Below, piece by piece: positions 10,175 to 19,881 of a stretch of DNA of 64,000 nucleotides. The stretch spans positions 39,476 to 103,475 of the forward strand of contig NZ_LMTZ01000105.1 of assembly GCF_001456025.1 (NCBI RefSeq), given 5' to 3'. The notes beneath the pieces are model-generated. The model did no database searches and had not been told where the DNA came from. It worked only from the letters and a program-made list of their open reading frames with translations. The position numbers were made by a program, and so were the translations under genes. Origin of the DNA: Mastigocoleus testarum BC008 (GTDB lineage: Bacteria; Cyanobacteriota; Cyanobacteriia; Cyanobacteriales; Nostocaceae). Numbering within the stretch: the stretch's first letter is position 1; each line of letters begins with the position of its first letter.

Positions 10175-11236
10175 TTAGGTCTCACCGGTGGTTTTTATAT
10201 GCTTTAGTGGTTTCAACACATGATGCAGTTCCTCATCTGATATATAGCCCTCTTTGGGTGGGTTGAAGCACAGCAGTGCTGTCTTGTAACAGGCATTGGC
10301 TATATCGTTACGCTCGGAAGGAGAAAGCCCCGCAACCATTTCAACCGTTTCCTCTACGTGCTCTACATCAGCGCCAACACTACTGTGTACACGCAGACAA
10401 CGAGTGGCATTGGTATCCTGTGGCAGCATAGTCTCAACTGACTGTATATACTTTTTTGTTCCAATCCCTGTTGCTAGGCGTTCCATTGTATAGGAATAGC
10501 CAACGCAACCAATTGGATCTGGAGACTTTACTGTTTGGGTAAAGTAATTCACTAAAGCCACTGCACCGGGGTGAACTACTGCTTCTACCAGGGCAGAAGC
10601 TTTATATCCCATTGACTGAATATCCTGTAAAGTAAGTAGATCGTGACCCTGTTCTTCTTTAGCTTTCTGTTCAGCCCACTGCGCCAAACTCGTGCGACCA
10701 GTTTTTGCAAAGTGTTGAGCAGCTTTTTTAATCAGTGGCGGGTAGGAATGAGTAAGATGGTAAGAACCTGCTAGTCGCCATACCCAGCGAGTAGAGGTTA
10801 AAGCAGGTGGTCTGCGGTTTGTCATCACATCTCTCCAAGCAAGTGCGATCGCGCCATCCAACAACTTCCGGGTTTTCGCTAATTTATCTGCGTCAACCGA
10901 CTTTCTTGAACCGGGATCGACGATCCCTGAAGAATTAGATTTATGCGCCCAAGTTCTTTTGGTAGTCTTCCCTGCTACTTGCTCAGCCACAAAACCTGTA
11001 GATTCCGTATCGTTCGCAGATTTCTGGCTACTAACAGCCCAAGTACCTTTAGTAGTCTTCATTGCTACTTGGTCAGCAATAAAACTCGTCGATTCTTTAT
11101 CAACTGCAGATTTCTGTTTTTTTGCTAATTGATCTTTCCAAGCCCGTTTGGCTGTTTTCTTTACTACCCTTTTGGACGCAAAACAACCCGATTCAATATT
11201 AATTGCTGACTGTTGATTGTTAAAATCAGGTATCAT
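10175..11236 (-). CDS. Heme-oxygenase-like iron redox enzyme with N-terminal repeats
   Basis: A 353-residue protein with start ATG 11236 behind GGAG. Residues 120-353 fit the 'iron-containing redox enzyme' (heme-oxygenase-like diiron oxidase) family: all-helical, with a likely metal-binding E195-x-x-H198 in KEEQGHD, and H284 plus D290-x-x-H293 in RVHSSVGADVEHVEE. Such enzymes use dioxygen to oxidise or cleave small molecules or peptides. The N-terminal ~102 residues are unusual: three basic repeats (10-42, 43-72, 73-102) with the pattern SA..-ES..F-A..V-.KT.K.TW. A 57-residue peptide gene follows in the same direction. The family is fairly clear; substrate unknown. Confidence 0.78.
   Translation of the reverse strand: MIPDFNNQQSAINIESGCFASKRVVKKTAKRAWKDQLAKKQKSAVDKESTSFIADQVAMKTTKGTWAVSSQKSANDTESTGFVAEQVAGKTTKRTWAHKSNSSGIVDPGSRKSVDADKLAKTRKLLDGAIALAWRDVMTNRRPPALTSTRWVWRLAGSYHLTHSYPPLIKKAAQHFAKTGRTSLAQWAEQKAKEEQGHDLLTLQDIQSMGYKASALVEAVVHPGAVALVNYFTQTVKSPDPIGCVGYSYTMERLATGIGTKKYIQSVETMLPQDTNATRCLRVHSSVGADVEHVEETVEMVAGLSPSERNDIANACYKTALLCFNPPKEGYISDEELHHVLKPLKHIKTTGET
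10960..11215 (-). repeat. Three ~90-bp coding repeats in the oxidase N-terminus
   Basis: The N-terminal repeats of the oxidase are visible at DNA level as ~90-bp units, each containing a TAGTCTTC.TTGCTACTTG-like word on the plus strand in the two best copies. Two copies are 30 codons long and the most N-terminal is about 33. Confidence 0.7.
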
Positions 11237-11768
11237 GTCTAGCTCCTGATGAAAATTGATAATTCCTAACAGATCTATTTGTCAAAGATGACTTGGATGG
11301 CAAGAAAATTAAATTTCTAGAAGATGTTTAAGATAGTGAAACTGTATTCTCTATCGTGACTTGGAACTCGTTACTTCTACGAGCTTAATGGTATTGTTGT
11401 GGAGTTTTTTAGATTTGTACTAGTGGTTGACCACATTAATTTCGATAGGTATAAAATTTATTGGAGGAGCATCTCACTCACTACTAGTAATTAGTGAGCA
11501 AAATTATCTCACTTATTAAATCCTTCATAAATAATACGGTGAAGTAGTAGCATAAAGATCTGGCTGTCAACTAGTTAATCTGAACAATTTTGTTTGATTC
11601 TCTAGATATAAGCCCAGAAGCTTTTAGCTTTTGAATCACCGTATGACCGCAAGCTTTATATTTCTAAGTTTGTAACCCCAATAAATTTTTACCAAGAAAA
11701 TATAGTCAAGATAAAGAAAAGATAAAAACTTTTAGGTTATCAGCTGTTCATAAAATTTAGTCCTCTCC

Positions 11769-11847
11769 TAAGCTGATGCGCATTAAAATTGAATAATTCA
11801 GTGGCTGTAATACTTTCACAGCCTTAGTTCCTATTTAAAATTAAATG
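11769..11847. repeat. ~80-bp dispersed repeat, copy 1
   Basis: Shares AAGCTGA.GCG, AAATTGAATAATTCAGT and ACAGCCT.AGTT with 43709-43789. Both copies directly abut a different ~180-bp inverted-repeat element. Non-coding. Confidence 0.65.
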
Positions 11848-12025
11848 CCGAGCAGCTTATCACTTCAAGGAGATAAAAATCTCAGATAATTTTTAAACCT
11901 CAGATAGAGGCTGGGTTTGGAATTTCATTTTCTAACATCATGGCTAAAGTTATCAATTTTGCCTAAAAGTCTTGTGTGGCAAGAATTTCATTTGTACTCT
12001 GACCAGAGTTATGGAAGAGCGTTAA
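11841..12025. mobile_element. MITE-like element, family A copy 1
   Basis: About 185 bp and similar throughout to the element at 30727-30909 (shared AAAAATCTCAGA, AACCTCA, GAGTTTGGA-like and CTAAAAGTCTT words). The right end GGAAGAGCGTTAA is intact; the left terminal repeat has decayed. Confidence 0.7.
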
Positions 12026-13263
12026 AGTCCATAATTTATTAACTTTTTTAAATTAAAGTTTCTGCGGTAAGCTCAGCCCGGTAACCAGAAAATTTTGCTC
12101 AGGCTCTTTTTGAGAATGCTGCAAGTTATTGCATGCAAAGGATTTCTAATGGGTGAGGTACAGATGATATTTTGTACGCTGAGCGTCTTTGCCTGCCCAA
12201 GTGACCTCATTAAATTGCAAATTGTTGTAAGTTTAGCTATTACCCGAGACATTAGTAGTGACAAATTATGTTTTTGTAGATTTGTCAATATAACTATGGA
12301 GTTGAAATAACGACAATGAGAAAAACTTTGTTTTTAAATTAGCGAACGCCTAACTTTTGCCAAAATAATTCACTTGCATACTCAAATCTCGGCATAAAGC
12401 TTAGCTTGAAACTTTAATCTAGTTTTATTTTCAGCATAATTCATGGTTGACTAAAGCTGCTGTAGTTTTTTTAATTTGAGCTTCATAGACACACGGACTA
12501 ATTAGAAATCCACTGGCTTTTAGCCGTGGGTTGTTGATTCGAAAAATTAACCATTCCTATTATCCAGATTCGATGTGAGCTGAAAAGCTCTCTGGTCATG
12601 GTTTAGGGTAATTTTTTTTCGCAAGCGACTTAACTTTTTCCTTAACTTTTTCCTTAACTTTTCTATCTTAACTTTTCTATCTTGATCTGCTCAAATATTC
12701 TTGAAGTAATAAATTAGAGGTGATTAAGTCAATAGTGTTGAGTAAATACACAACACTAGATCTTTCAAACCTACTACTAGACACACAAACCCTAAACTTT
12801 CAAGATTTATCTGACACAGGTACCGGTACGAATTGCGCAAATTTAACGGGATAATAAAAGTTTAACTTTGTCTTGCTACCTAGCACTCTTTGGTTACTAC
12901 AACAACACAATGGCTTTAACCCAGGCACCACTGGGAATCTAGATTTTAATTTTTCACACAAAGCCTGAATGTGCAGCTAGAGCCTGCGGCGTCGGCAAAG
13001 CCTCTGCCGGAACGGCTTTAACATTGATTATTGCCTGAAGCCTTTGCTTGTAAAAGTTACGAAATTGTCGTTTACTGCTCTATTTATTAAAACATTCTCT
13101 TAAAGTAAGTAAGTAAGGGTCAATTATTTTACTACTTGCTCCATACCCTACCTTGTTAGTGCGTCACTGCGCTTAGCATTTTGCAATTGCTTAATTGCTG
13201 TTATTACTTGCTCAACTCTAATCGAAGATTCCGTTATCTACCAACATAGTAGAAAGTTTTTGC
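12026..13263. other. 1.2-kb intergenic region with short repeats
   Basis: No convincing gene. Two overlapping 71-codon frames on opposite strands (around 12073-12310) lack ribosome-binding sites and recognisable sequence. The stretch holds a hairpin (CCAC-GGC/GCC-TGG near 12510), a tandem TTAACTTTTTCC / TTAACTTTTCTATC run at about 12628-12685, and a GC-rich GCTAGAGCCTGCGGCGTC word at about 12976 that recurs near 43872. Confidence 0.5.
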
Positions 13264-13830
13264 ATGGCTAGACCAACTAACTACTACCAGGAACTGATTG
13301 CAGATTATTCAAAAGCAAACCTAGTTTCTAATGAACTAGCAATCCAATTGCTAAATAGTGCTGAGAGATACATTTCTCTCCGTGAAGAAGTTTTACCTGA
13401 AATCAGTTCAGAATTTACCTTAGCGCAAATAGAGCAGGAAAATAAAGATTGGTGGCCAACCCACTGTGAAGCCCTACGACAAGGACGAGCAGATATACTA
13501 GCCCTTGAATACGCTAATGAATTTACTTGTTTTTGTGCTGATGGACCTTTTTATAGCAAAACATCAGCGATAAATAGAGAAGTAAACTGGTGGGCAATTC
13601 TTGCTCAACCAGGTGTAACAATGGCCTGGCCAATTATTATCTTCAATGGTGAGGTCATATATACTGAATGGAATTGTTATGATGATGTGACTAATGAAAC
13701 AATCGCTGAAGGGAATGAAACTTTTCTTCGGCGAGGTCACAAAGGTTGCTGCTATTTAAAATGCCAGCAACTTAGTTTTTCTCGTGATGTTTATGCTCCT
13801 AATGAGTTGTTACATTGGCTAAGGCGTTAA
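13264..13830 (+). CDS. Probable NTF2/SnoaL-like protein
   Basis: A 188-residue protein with no signal peptide. An N-terminal helical part (1-60) is followed by an alpha+beta region rich in aromatic residues (DWWPTHCEALRQGR, NEFTCFCADGPFYSK, GEVIYTEWNCYDD). The pattern is compatible with the NTF2-like fold used by SnoaL-type cyclases, isomerases and binding proteins, but I do not recognise a specific family. It lies 77 bases upstream of an AraC regulator in the same direction, which suggests a regulator-target pair. Confidence 0.6.
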   Translation: MARPTNYYQELIADYSKANLVSNELAIQLLNSAERYISLREEVLPEISSEFTLAQIEQENKDWWPTHCEALRQGRADILALEYANEFTCFCADGPFYSKTSAINREVNWWAILAQPGVTMAWPIIIFNGEVIYTEWNCYDDVTNETIAEGNETFLRRGHKGCCYLKCQQLSFSRDVYAPNELLHWLRR

Positions 13831-13906
13831 GAGTTGATTTGATAATTAATTCTTAACCAGTAGAAAGTTATAGTGTGTCCTTTAACTAAATAACGAGGAT
13901 TATGTG

Positions 13907-14566
13907 ATGAATACCTTGCACAATCACACCGAATCCCACAATCTTAATATAGATCCATTCCTTAATACTACTGAATGGGCAATAGATTCCCAAGAGTGTT
14001 TACCTCATCCCCAACCACTGCTGTTGAAAGTTTTCCGTTTCATTGAAGAACATTATCAAGAAGCGATTAGTCTTCGGGATGTGGCTGTTGCAGTTAGTCG
14101 ATCTCCAGCTTACTTAACCGATCTTGTCCGAAAAAAGACCGGAAAGACTGTTTTAAGTTGGATTGTTGAGCGCCGCATGACAGAAGCACGTCGCCTGCTC
14201 CTTGAAACTAGTCGGACAATTGAATGGATTTCTGAAGCCGTAGGCTATTTTGATAAACGTCATTTCAGTCGCCAGTTTCTCCGACACCATGGGACCAACC
14301 CGCGAGCATGGCGAAGAACACATCAAAGTTGGAGCATCCCACTTTCGCAGATACATGAGCTACAAGAAATGATACCAAACCATGTCATTACGTACAGAGC
14401 CATGAATATGACTAATAGAGAAGCTCAAAGGCTAGAAGCCTGCGTGCAAGAAATTTTTACAATCCTTTACAAAGATTATTACGCTGATATAGAGTCAGAA
14501 AACTTAAGATTGGTTGATGAACAATATCTACAATTAATAAAAAGCGAAATCCCGGTTAATGCATGA
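13907..14566 (+). CDS. AraC-family transcriptional regulator
   Basis: About 219 residues; the start is ATG 13907 (a GTG at 13904 is equally possible), behind ACGAGGA. The first ~40 residues are a short variable region. Residues ~45-145 form the AraC double helix-turn-helix: first helix pair ISLRDVAVAVSRSPAYLTDLV, written here as two parts ISLRDVAVAV and SRSPAYLTDLV, and the signature WISEAVGYFDKRHFSRQF. The C-terminal ~75 residues are of unknown role. No sugar-binding cupin is present, so the ligand or partner is unclear. It probably controls the gene just upstream or itself. Confidence 0.88.
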   Translation: MNTLHNHTESHNLNIDPFLNTTEWAIDSQECLPHPQPLLLKVFRFIEEHYQEAISLRDVAVAVSRSPAYLTDLVRKKTGKTVLSWIVERRMTEARRLLLETSRTIEWISEAVGYFDKRHFSRQFLRHHGTNPRAWRRTHQSWSIPLSQIHELQEMIPNHVITYRAMNMTNREAQRLEACVQEIFTILYKDYYADIESENLRLVDEQYLQLIKSEIPVNA

Positions 14567-14696
14567 TTGGGTAGTTTAAGAAATTGTCAAATTGTTAATG
14601 CTGAAAATCCTCAAAGAAGAGCTTGTTTATATTGTTACAACTTTTGATTTTTAAAGTATTTCAAAAAATGCTTAAAGCAAATTGTTGGGATGCGGC

Positions 14697-14930
14697 TTTT
14701 TTAGAGATATAAATTGTATCTTGCCATAAAATCTAAAACTTATGTAAGGCAAGAAACACAACCCTTAACCGTCTAAAAATATCTTCACTCAAATTTCCCG
14801 GTATCTGAATCACATCTCTTTGTTAAAAAATCGTGTCATGGCTTAAAAGGAGATTTTACCTTTGCTTAAGGGCGAAAATAAGCTTGGGAACAACGCCCGT
14901 TAAAAATTATTTCAGTTGTAAACAGGGTTA
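14697..14930 (+). ncRNA. Duplicated structured leader element, copy 1
   Basis: Aligns over ~234 bases with 15070-15303. It contains a hairpin TCTTGCC...GGCAAGA (arms about 14718 and 14751) and a GGGCG/CGCCC stem in the 3' part (near 14870-14898). Conserved blocks include AATTTCCCGGTATCTGAATCA and CGTGTCATGGCTTAAAA. It lies upstream of an antiporter gene. No known riboswitch class was recognised. Confidence 0.5.
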
Positions 14931-15069
14931 CAAGCATTAACAAAATTGTTATTCTGTATTAGCAAAAGAGCCGCACCCAAAGTTTTGTTACATAAATAGA
15001 AAAAACACTTGACAGTTGTTTGATTTTGCTAACTTAACTCTGCATTTCAGAACAATATGTATGAAGATA

Positions 15070-15303
15070 TTTTTAGAGATTTAAATTGTATCTTGCTATA
15101 AACCCTAAAACTTATACAGGATAAAAAACGCAGTCCTTAATCGTCTAAAAATATCTTCACCCAAATTTCCCGGTATCTGAATCATATCTATCTCTTTGTT
15201 AAATCGTGTCATGGCTTAAAAAGAAGTTTTTACCTTTGCTTAAGGGCGAAAATCTAATAGGAGAAACGCCCGTTAAAAATTATTTTAGATGTAAACAGGT
15301 TAT
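15070..15303 (+). ncRNA. Duplicated structured leader element, copy 2
   Basis: Second copy of the element at 14697-14930, ending 92 bases before the antiporter start. The first hairpin differs in sequence (TATCTTG...CAGGATA) but can still pair with one U-G wobble, which looks like compensatory change. The GGGCG/CGCCC stem is kept. It may be a regulatory leader RNA or a duplicated mobile fragment. Confidence 0.5.
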
Positions 15304-15395
15304 AGGATTTTTTTACCTTTGTGGTAAATGGAATATCGATATTTTCGTCAGCAAAACTAAGGGATTTATAAACATTCAATAGAAGGAAAATATAA

Positions 15396-16862
15396 ATGTT
15401 AAATACAACTGTAATTATGAATCACTTGGAATTAGATATGGATTTATCTATGATTCCTATTTTACAGAGATTGCCCAATTTATTTTTAATAGAAGGGACT
15501 GAGGGTGGAGGAGAAGAAAAAGCTGCAATAGCTGCCATGATAGCAACGGCTGGGATAATTTTTATCTTTAGTCTTATCCTTGGAGAAATTTGTACTCGTC
15601 TTAAATTACCCTCCGTATTAGGTGATTTGGTTTCTGGAATATTACTTGGAGGTTCAATATTAGGAATTTTAATCTTTTCTACAGAAGGTACAGAAGCTAA
15701 TAGTGTATTACTGAGATTTTTGCAATTTATTACGGGTGTTTCTTCGGAAACAATGGAACAAGCTTATAATTTTCAGATGAAGGAATTTCTCGATGAAAGT
15801 GCAAACATCGGACTTTTGACACTATTATTTACCACAGGATTAGAATCGAATCTCAAAGAATTGATTCGCGTAGGTACTCAAGCTGTAACTGTGGCGTTTG
15901 CTGGTGTAATTTTTCCTTTTACTTTGGGAACTTTAGCACTAATCAAATTTTTTGCTATTGGAACTATTCCTGCTTTATTTGCTGGTGCAGCTCTCACTGC
16001 TACAAGTATTGGTATTACAGCTAAAGTATTACAGGATATTGGTAGTCTTAAATCTGACGAAGGTCAAATAATTCTGGGAGCAGCAATTTTAGATGATATT
16101 TTGGGGATAATAATTCTAGCAGTTGTACTTAGCTTAGTACAAACAGGAGAAATTGAAGTTATCAATGTTATCTATTTACTTATCAGCGCAGCCTCATTTA
16201 TTCTAGGTACAATTTTTCTCAATCATATTTTCGGTTCTATTTTTGTCGCTACAATTAAGAAAATTAATAATCCTGCGGCATTAATGCTTTTGGCAGTTAT
16301 ATTTTTAAATTCTTGTGCTTTACTAGCAACTAGCATCGGTTTGGAAGCAATTTTAGGAGCATTTGCGGCAGGTTTAGTATTAGGAGAAACTGAGTTTCAG
16401 AAAAAAATACAGGAATTGTTTGAGCCATTTATATTTGTTTACACAACCATATTTTTTGTGACAGTTGGGGCAAGAGTTGATTTAAGTGTTCTCAACCCTA
16501 CAGTAGCAGCCAATCATAAAGGTTTGATTATTGCTGCTTGCTTAATCATTATTGCAATTATTGGCAAAGTTATTGCAGGCTTTTTAGTATTTGCAGATAG
16601 ACCTATAAATAGATTAGCAATTGGTGCTGGAATGATTCCCAGAGGTGAAGTTGGATTAGTGTTTGCAGGCTTGGGTGTTACCACTGGGGCTTTGTCAAAC
16701 TCCTTAGGTGCAGCAATAGTTGTTATGGTGATTGTCACTACTTTAATTGCGCCAATAATCCTTAATTATGTGTTTCCTAGGTATTCTTCAAAATTAGATG
16801 ATTCTAAAGATTGTACAAAAATAACTGAAAGAGATTGTCTACCTATTTCCAAGTTTAACTGA
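15396..16862 (+). CDS. Cation/proton antiporter (CPA2, NapA/KefB-like)
   Basis: A 488-residue integral membrane protein with about twelve hydrophobic segments from residue ~45 to ~470. The paired acidic residues in LGAAILDDILGIIILA match the Asp-Asp ion-binding motif of electrogenic CPA2 antiporters. No TrkA-N or universal-stress domain is fused at the C-terminus. It exchanges Na+ or K+ for H+ across the cytoplasmic or thylakoid membrane. The ribosome-binding site AGAAGGAAA precedes the ATG. The duplicated leader immediately upstream suggests RNA-level or ion-responsive control, which is inference. Confidence 0.9.
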   Translation: MLNTTVIMNHLELDMDLSMIPILQRLPNLFLIEGTEGGGEEKAAIAAMIATAGIIFIFSLILGEICTRLKLPSVLGDLVSGILLGGSILGILIFSTEGTEANSVLLRFLQFITGVSSETMEQAYNFQMKEFLDESANIGLLTLLFTTGLESNLKELIRVGTQAVTVAFAGVIFPFTLGTLALIKFFAIGTIPALFAGAALTATSIGITAKVLQDIGSLKSDEGQIILGAAILDDILGIIILAVVLSLVQTGEIEVINVIYLLISAASFILGTIFLNHIFGSIFVATIKKINNPAALMLLAVIFLNSCALLATSIGLEAILGAFAAGLVLGETEFQKKIQELFEPFIFVYTTIFFVTVGARVDLSVLNPTVAANHKGLIIAACLIIIAIIGKVIAGFLVFADRPINRLAIGAGMIPRGEVGLVFAGLGVTTGALSNSLGAAIVVMVIVTTLIAPIILNYVFPRYSSKLDDSKDCTKITERDCLPISKFN

Positions 16863-17567
16863 AATTACAAGTGGTAGATTATAAGCAGTTTATAAGTTAA
16901 GTCAATAAAGTGAATACTGCTTAGCTTTTCAATCTCTAATATCTCAGAAAATCACTTAACAATACAAAGATTAATATCAGTCTAATTGTGGAGTATTTTC
17001 TCTGATATTTTTATCTATCATTTATGTGCAAATTATTAAAATAATGTGAGCAAAAAATAAGAAATTTTTTATGAATTTCCAACTCATTTATTGTCCTAAA
17101 ATTTACTTAAACAGAGATAATAATGAGAGATTTATCGTTACCTTTGAAATATAAAAAAATTCTGTTTTTTCTAATATGCATATCAAAATAGATTAATTTA
17201 TGTTTAATAATATCAATAGAATTAAATATCTAAAATTATGGTTGATAGATAGCAGGTATCCTATTAAAATAGGAATATGATAATAAGCTAAGAATAAAAA
17301 TTTTAAATAAACTTAGCTTGCAGAATTCAATATATTGCCCGTTTATTTAAGCGAATATGTACACTTAATTATTGATAAATATTTAATAGATATATAGCTT
17401 TTTTATTATTCTTAGTAAGTAGTTAAGCTTTTTTAGTAGGTAAATTTAGTATATTTAATAAGCACTATAAATTCAAAGGTAAAGTCTTAATTTATAGTTA
17501 TAAAATCTATAAATAATTGCTATGGTGTCAATGTTTGTAATTTCCCATCATTATTTTTTGATTACCC
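16863..17567. other. AT-rich intergenic region with one palindrome
   Basis: About 700 bases without a plausible gene. TCCTATT-AA-AATAGGA is a perfect inverted repeat near 17259-17274 and could be an operator for the efflux operon downstream. Otherwise nothing is seen. Confidence 0.45.
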
Positions 17568-18995
17568 ATGACTTATTCTTCTGAAACTTCAAATTCTACT
17601 ATTAATGGTAATGGGTTACGACCAGAAAAGCCCCAAAATAAAAGAAGATGGTCGTGGTTATTAATTGTTCTTGGAATTCTAACTGTTGGAGGACTAAGCT
17701 GGTATTTTTTACTTCGTAATGGTTCTGAACCATCACAACAGCAAGCTAGACTATTTCCAGTAAGTTTGCAGAAAGCAGAAACAGATTTATTTGAGAACAG
17801 TTCTGATTTTGTTGGAACTTTAGAGGCTCAACAAAGGGTAACTCTACGTCCAGAAATGACTGGGCGGATTGTAGAGATTTCTGCAAGATCGGGGCAGTTT
17901 GTGAAGGCTGGTACTCCTATAATGCAATTGCGCCTAGATCGTAGTCGGGCTCAATTAAATGCAGCTACAGCTAATGTAAATGTTCAAAGAGCCGCCCGCA
18001 CGAATGCACAAGCATCCTTAAGGACAGCACAAGCCCGTCTTAGAGAAGCTGAAGAAAGAAAAGAATCAGTAGCAGCACAGTTAGAGCGTCAAACAGCAGA
18101 AGTAGCACTGCAAGAGGCAGAATTTAAGCGCACCCAAACCTTAGTAGAAGAAGGCGCACAATCAAAGCAAGAATTAGATATACAAACACGAAATTTAAAA
18201 ACAGCGATCGCCGCTCGTAACTCAGCCCAGAAAGATCTTAATGCAGTTCAAGCCGGTGTCAAAGCCTCCTCTGAAGAAGTCGAAGCAGCAAGAGCAAGCT
18301 TAGACAGAGAAAATGCTGCTCTTAAACAAGCTCAATCTCAAGCAAATGTTGAAAGTGAGAATTTGGAAGATACTAGAATTGTTGCACCGGTATCTGGGGT
18401 AGTGGGAGATATCACCCTCAAAGTAGGAGATTATGTGAATGTGGGACAAGAATTGACTACCCTAACTCTGAATAACACCTTGGAAGTAAGATTTTCTGTG
18501 CCATCCGAACAGGGGAGTCAACTCAGACCGGGACTTCCAGTGGAACTGAGAGTAAAAAACGAAGAAGGTAAACCCGTAGCTACAGGAAAAATTAGCTTTA
18601 TTGCACCGGAAGTAGATAATGATGCTCAAGCAATTACAGCCAAAGCAACTTTTCGCAACCCGAATGGGAGATTGAGATCGGAGCAATTTGTGCGAGCAAG
18701 GGTAATATGGGATCGCAATTCGGCAGTTTTAATTCCTACATTTGCAGTATCTCGTGTAGGAAACCAGGCGTTTGTTTTTGTTGCTCAAACAGACAAAGAT
18801 TCTAATTCAGGAGAAGTTCAACAGGTAGCAAAGCAAAAGCCTGTGAAGCTAGGAGCAATCCAAGATAATAGTTACCAAGTTCTAGAAGGGTTAAAAGGAG
18901 GTGAAACAATTATTACTTCTGGTATTCTCAACCTCTCTGATGGAGCGTTAATAGTACCAGAATCAAAAAGTTCTCAGAGTAAAGGTGATAATTAA
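17568..18995 (+). CDS. RND efflux periplasmic adaptor (HlyD/AcrA family)
   Basis: A 475-residue protein. A single N-terminal membrane segment (about residues 27-50, WSWLLIVLGILTVGG) is followed by a barrel-sandwich half (TLRPEMTGRIVEISARSGQF), a long alpha-helical hairpin rich in Ala/Gln/Glu (about 120-265), the second lipoyl half (VVGDITLKVGDYV) and beta-barrel and membrane-proximal domains. It links an inner-membrane RND pump to an outer-membrane channel. It is the first gene of an apparent operon with the GUN4 protein and the pump. No outer-membrane factor is present in the window. The substrate is unknown. Confidence 0.92.
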   Translation: MTYSSETSNSTINGNGLRPEKPQNKRRWSWLLIVLGILTVGGLSWYFLLRNGSEPSQQQARLFPVSLQKAETDLFENSSDFVGTLEAQQRVTLRPEMTGRIVEISARSGQFVKAGTPIMQLRLDRSRAQLNAATANVNVQRAARTNAQASLRTAQARLREAEERKESVAAQLERQTAEVALQEAEFKRTQTLVEEGAQSKQELDIQTRNLKTAIAARNSAQKDLNAVQAGVKASSEEVEAARASLDRENAALKQAQSQANVESENLEDTRIVAPVSGVVGDITLKVGDYVNVGQELTTLTLNNTLEVRFSVPSEQGSQLRPGLPVELRVKNEEGKPVATGKISFIAPEVDNDAQAITAKATFRNPNGRLRSEQFVRARVIWDRNSAVLIPTFAVSRVGNQAFVFVAQTDKDSNSGEVQQVAKQKPVKLGAIQDNSYQVLEGLKGGETIITSGILNLSDGALIVPESKSSQSKGDN

Positions 18996-19102
18996 CAGCA
19001 AACAGTTAATGTGCTACAGCCCATTCTACGTGTTTTGGCTATTAAAATCCCTAATCCCTGCTCCCTGATCCCTAGTCGCCAATTCTCAATCCTCATTAAA
19101 AT

Positions 19103-19804
19103 ATGAATGAACTCGAGAACCACACTCATAATCTTTCTAGCCAATTATTTGAGATTCAACAGCAGTTAAATGAATTAAGAAGTCGATTATCTGAAGTACA
19201 ACTGATTGTAAAGAAAAATTCTGAATCATTTAACAAACAATCTACTACTATCGAGGGCGAATCCAAACAGAACTCTAAATTATCTGAGCAACTGTCGGCG
19301 ATTGAGAATAATCTTTCACTGGTAAGCGACGTAGTCCGCTACCGACCATTACGAGATATGCTTGCTGCGGAAAAATGGGAAGAAGCAGATAAAGAAACAA
19401 CCCGGTTAATCGCCGATATCGCTGGACACGAAGACCTAGAAGAATTTCGTCCAGATCAAGTGCAACATTTTCCCTGTGTTCATTTGCAAGTGATTGATAA
19501 CTTGTGGCTGAATTACAGCAAGGAACGTTTTGGTTTTAGCATTCAAGTTCGTATTTACCAGGAAGAAGGAGGAAATATTGAAACAACCATCGAACAAGAT
19601 AGTGACATTATTAGGAGATGGGGAAAACGCTTAGGATGGCGTGCAGAAAACCGTTGGCGAAAATGCGAAGAATTAGACTGGACTCTAAACGCTCCCATAG
19701 GCTGTCACCCCTCTCGATGGTGGAACTCGCCCTTTGGCTCTAAGATGACCAATTATTTTTTGGCTCGCTTAATAAATTGCGAATTGAATTCTGGTAATAG
19801 GTAA
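19103..19804 (+). CDS. Coiled-coil plus GUN4-domain protein
   Basis: A 233-residue protein. Residues 1-75 predict a coiled coil. Residues ~80-233 form a GUN4 domain: YRPLRDMLAAEKWEEADKET at the start, then PCVHLQVIDNLWLNYSKERF and FGFSIQVRIY, ending with APIGCHPSRWW. GUN4 domains bind porphyrins; the classical protein stimulates Mg-chelatase, while many cyanobacterial GUN4-domain proteins have unknown roles. It sits between an RND adaptor and its pump, 107 bases after the first and 77 before the second, on the same strand. That suggests tetrapyrrole sensing linked to efflux, which is inference. Confidence 0.88.
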   Translation: MNELENHTHNLSSQLFEIQQQLNELRSRLSEVQLIVKKNSESFNKQSTTIEGESKQNSKLSEQLSAIENNLSLVSDVVRYRPLRDMLAAEKWEEADKETTRLIADIAGHEDLEEFRPDQVQHFPCVHLQVIDNLWLNYSKERFGFSIQVRIYQEEGGNIETTIEQDSDIIRRWGKRLGWRAENRWRKCEELDWTLNAPIGCHPSRWWNSPFGSKMTNYFLARLINCELNSGNR

Positions 19805-19881
19805 TTGGTAATCGGTAATAGAGTAATAGGGATAATAAAAATTTTGACTCCTGATAGCTGTTAACTGATAACTGATTTCTT

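Noticed and set aside
12073..12310. Two overlapping 71-codon frames on opposite strands
   Set aside because: Neither has a ribosome-binding site or plausible protein composition.
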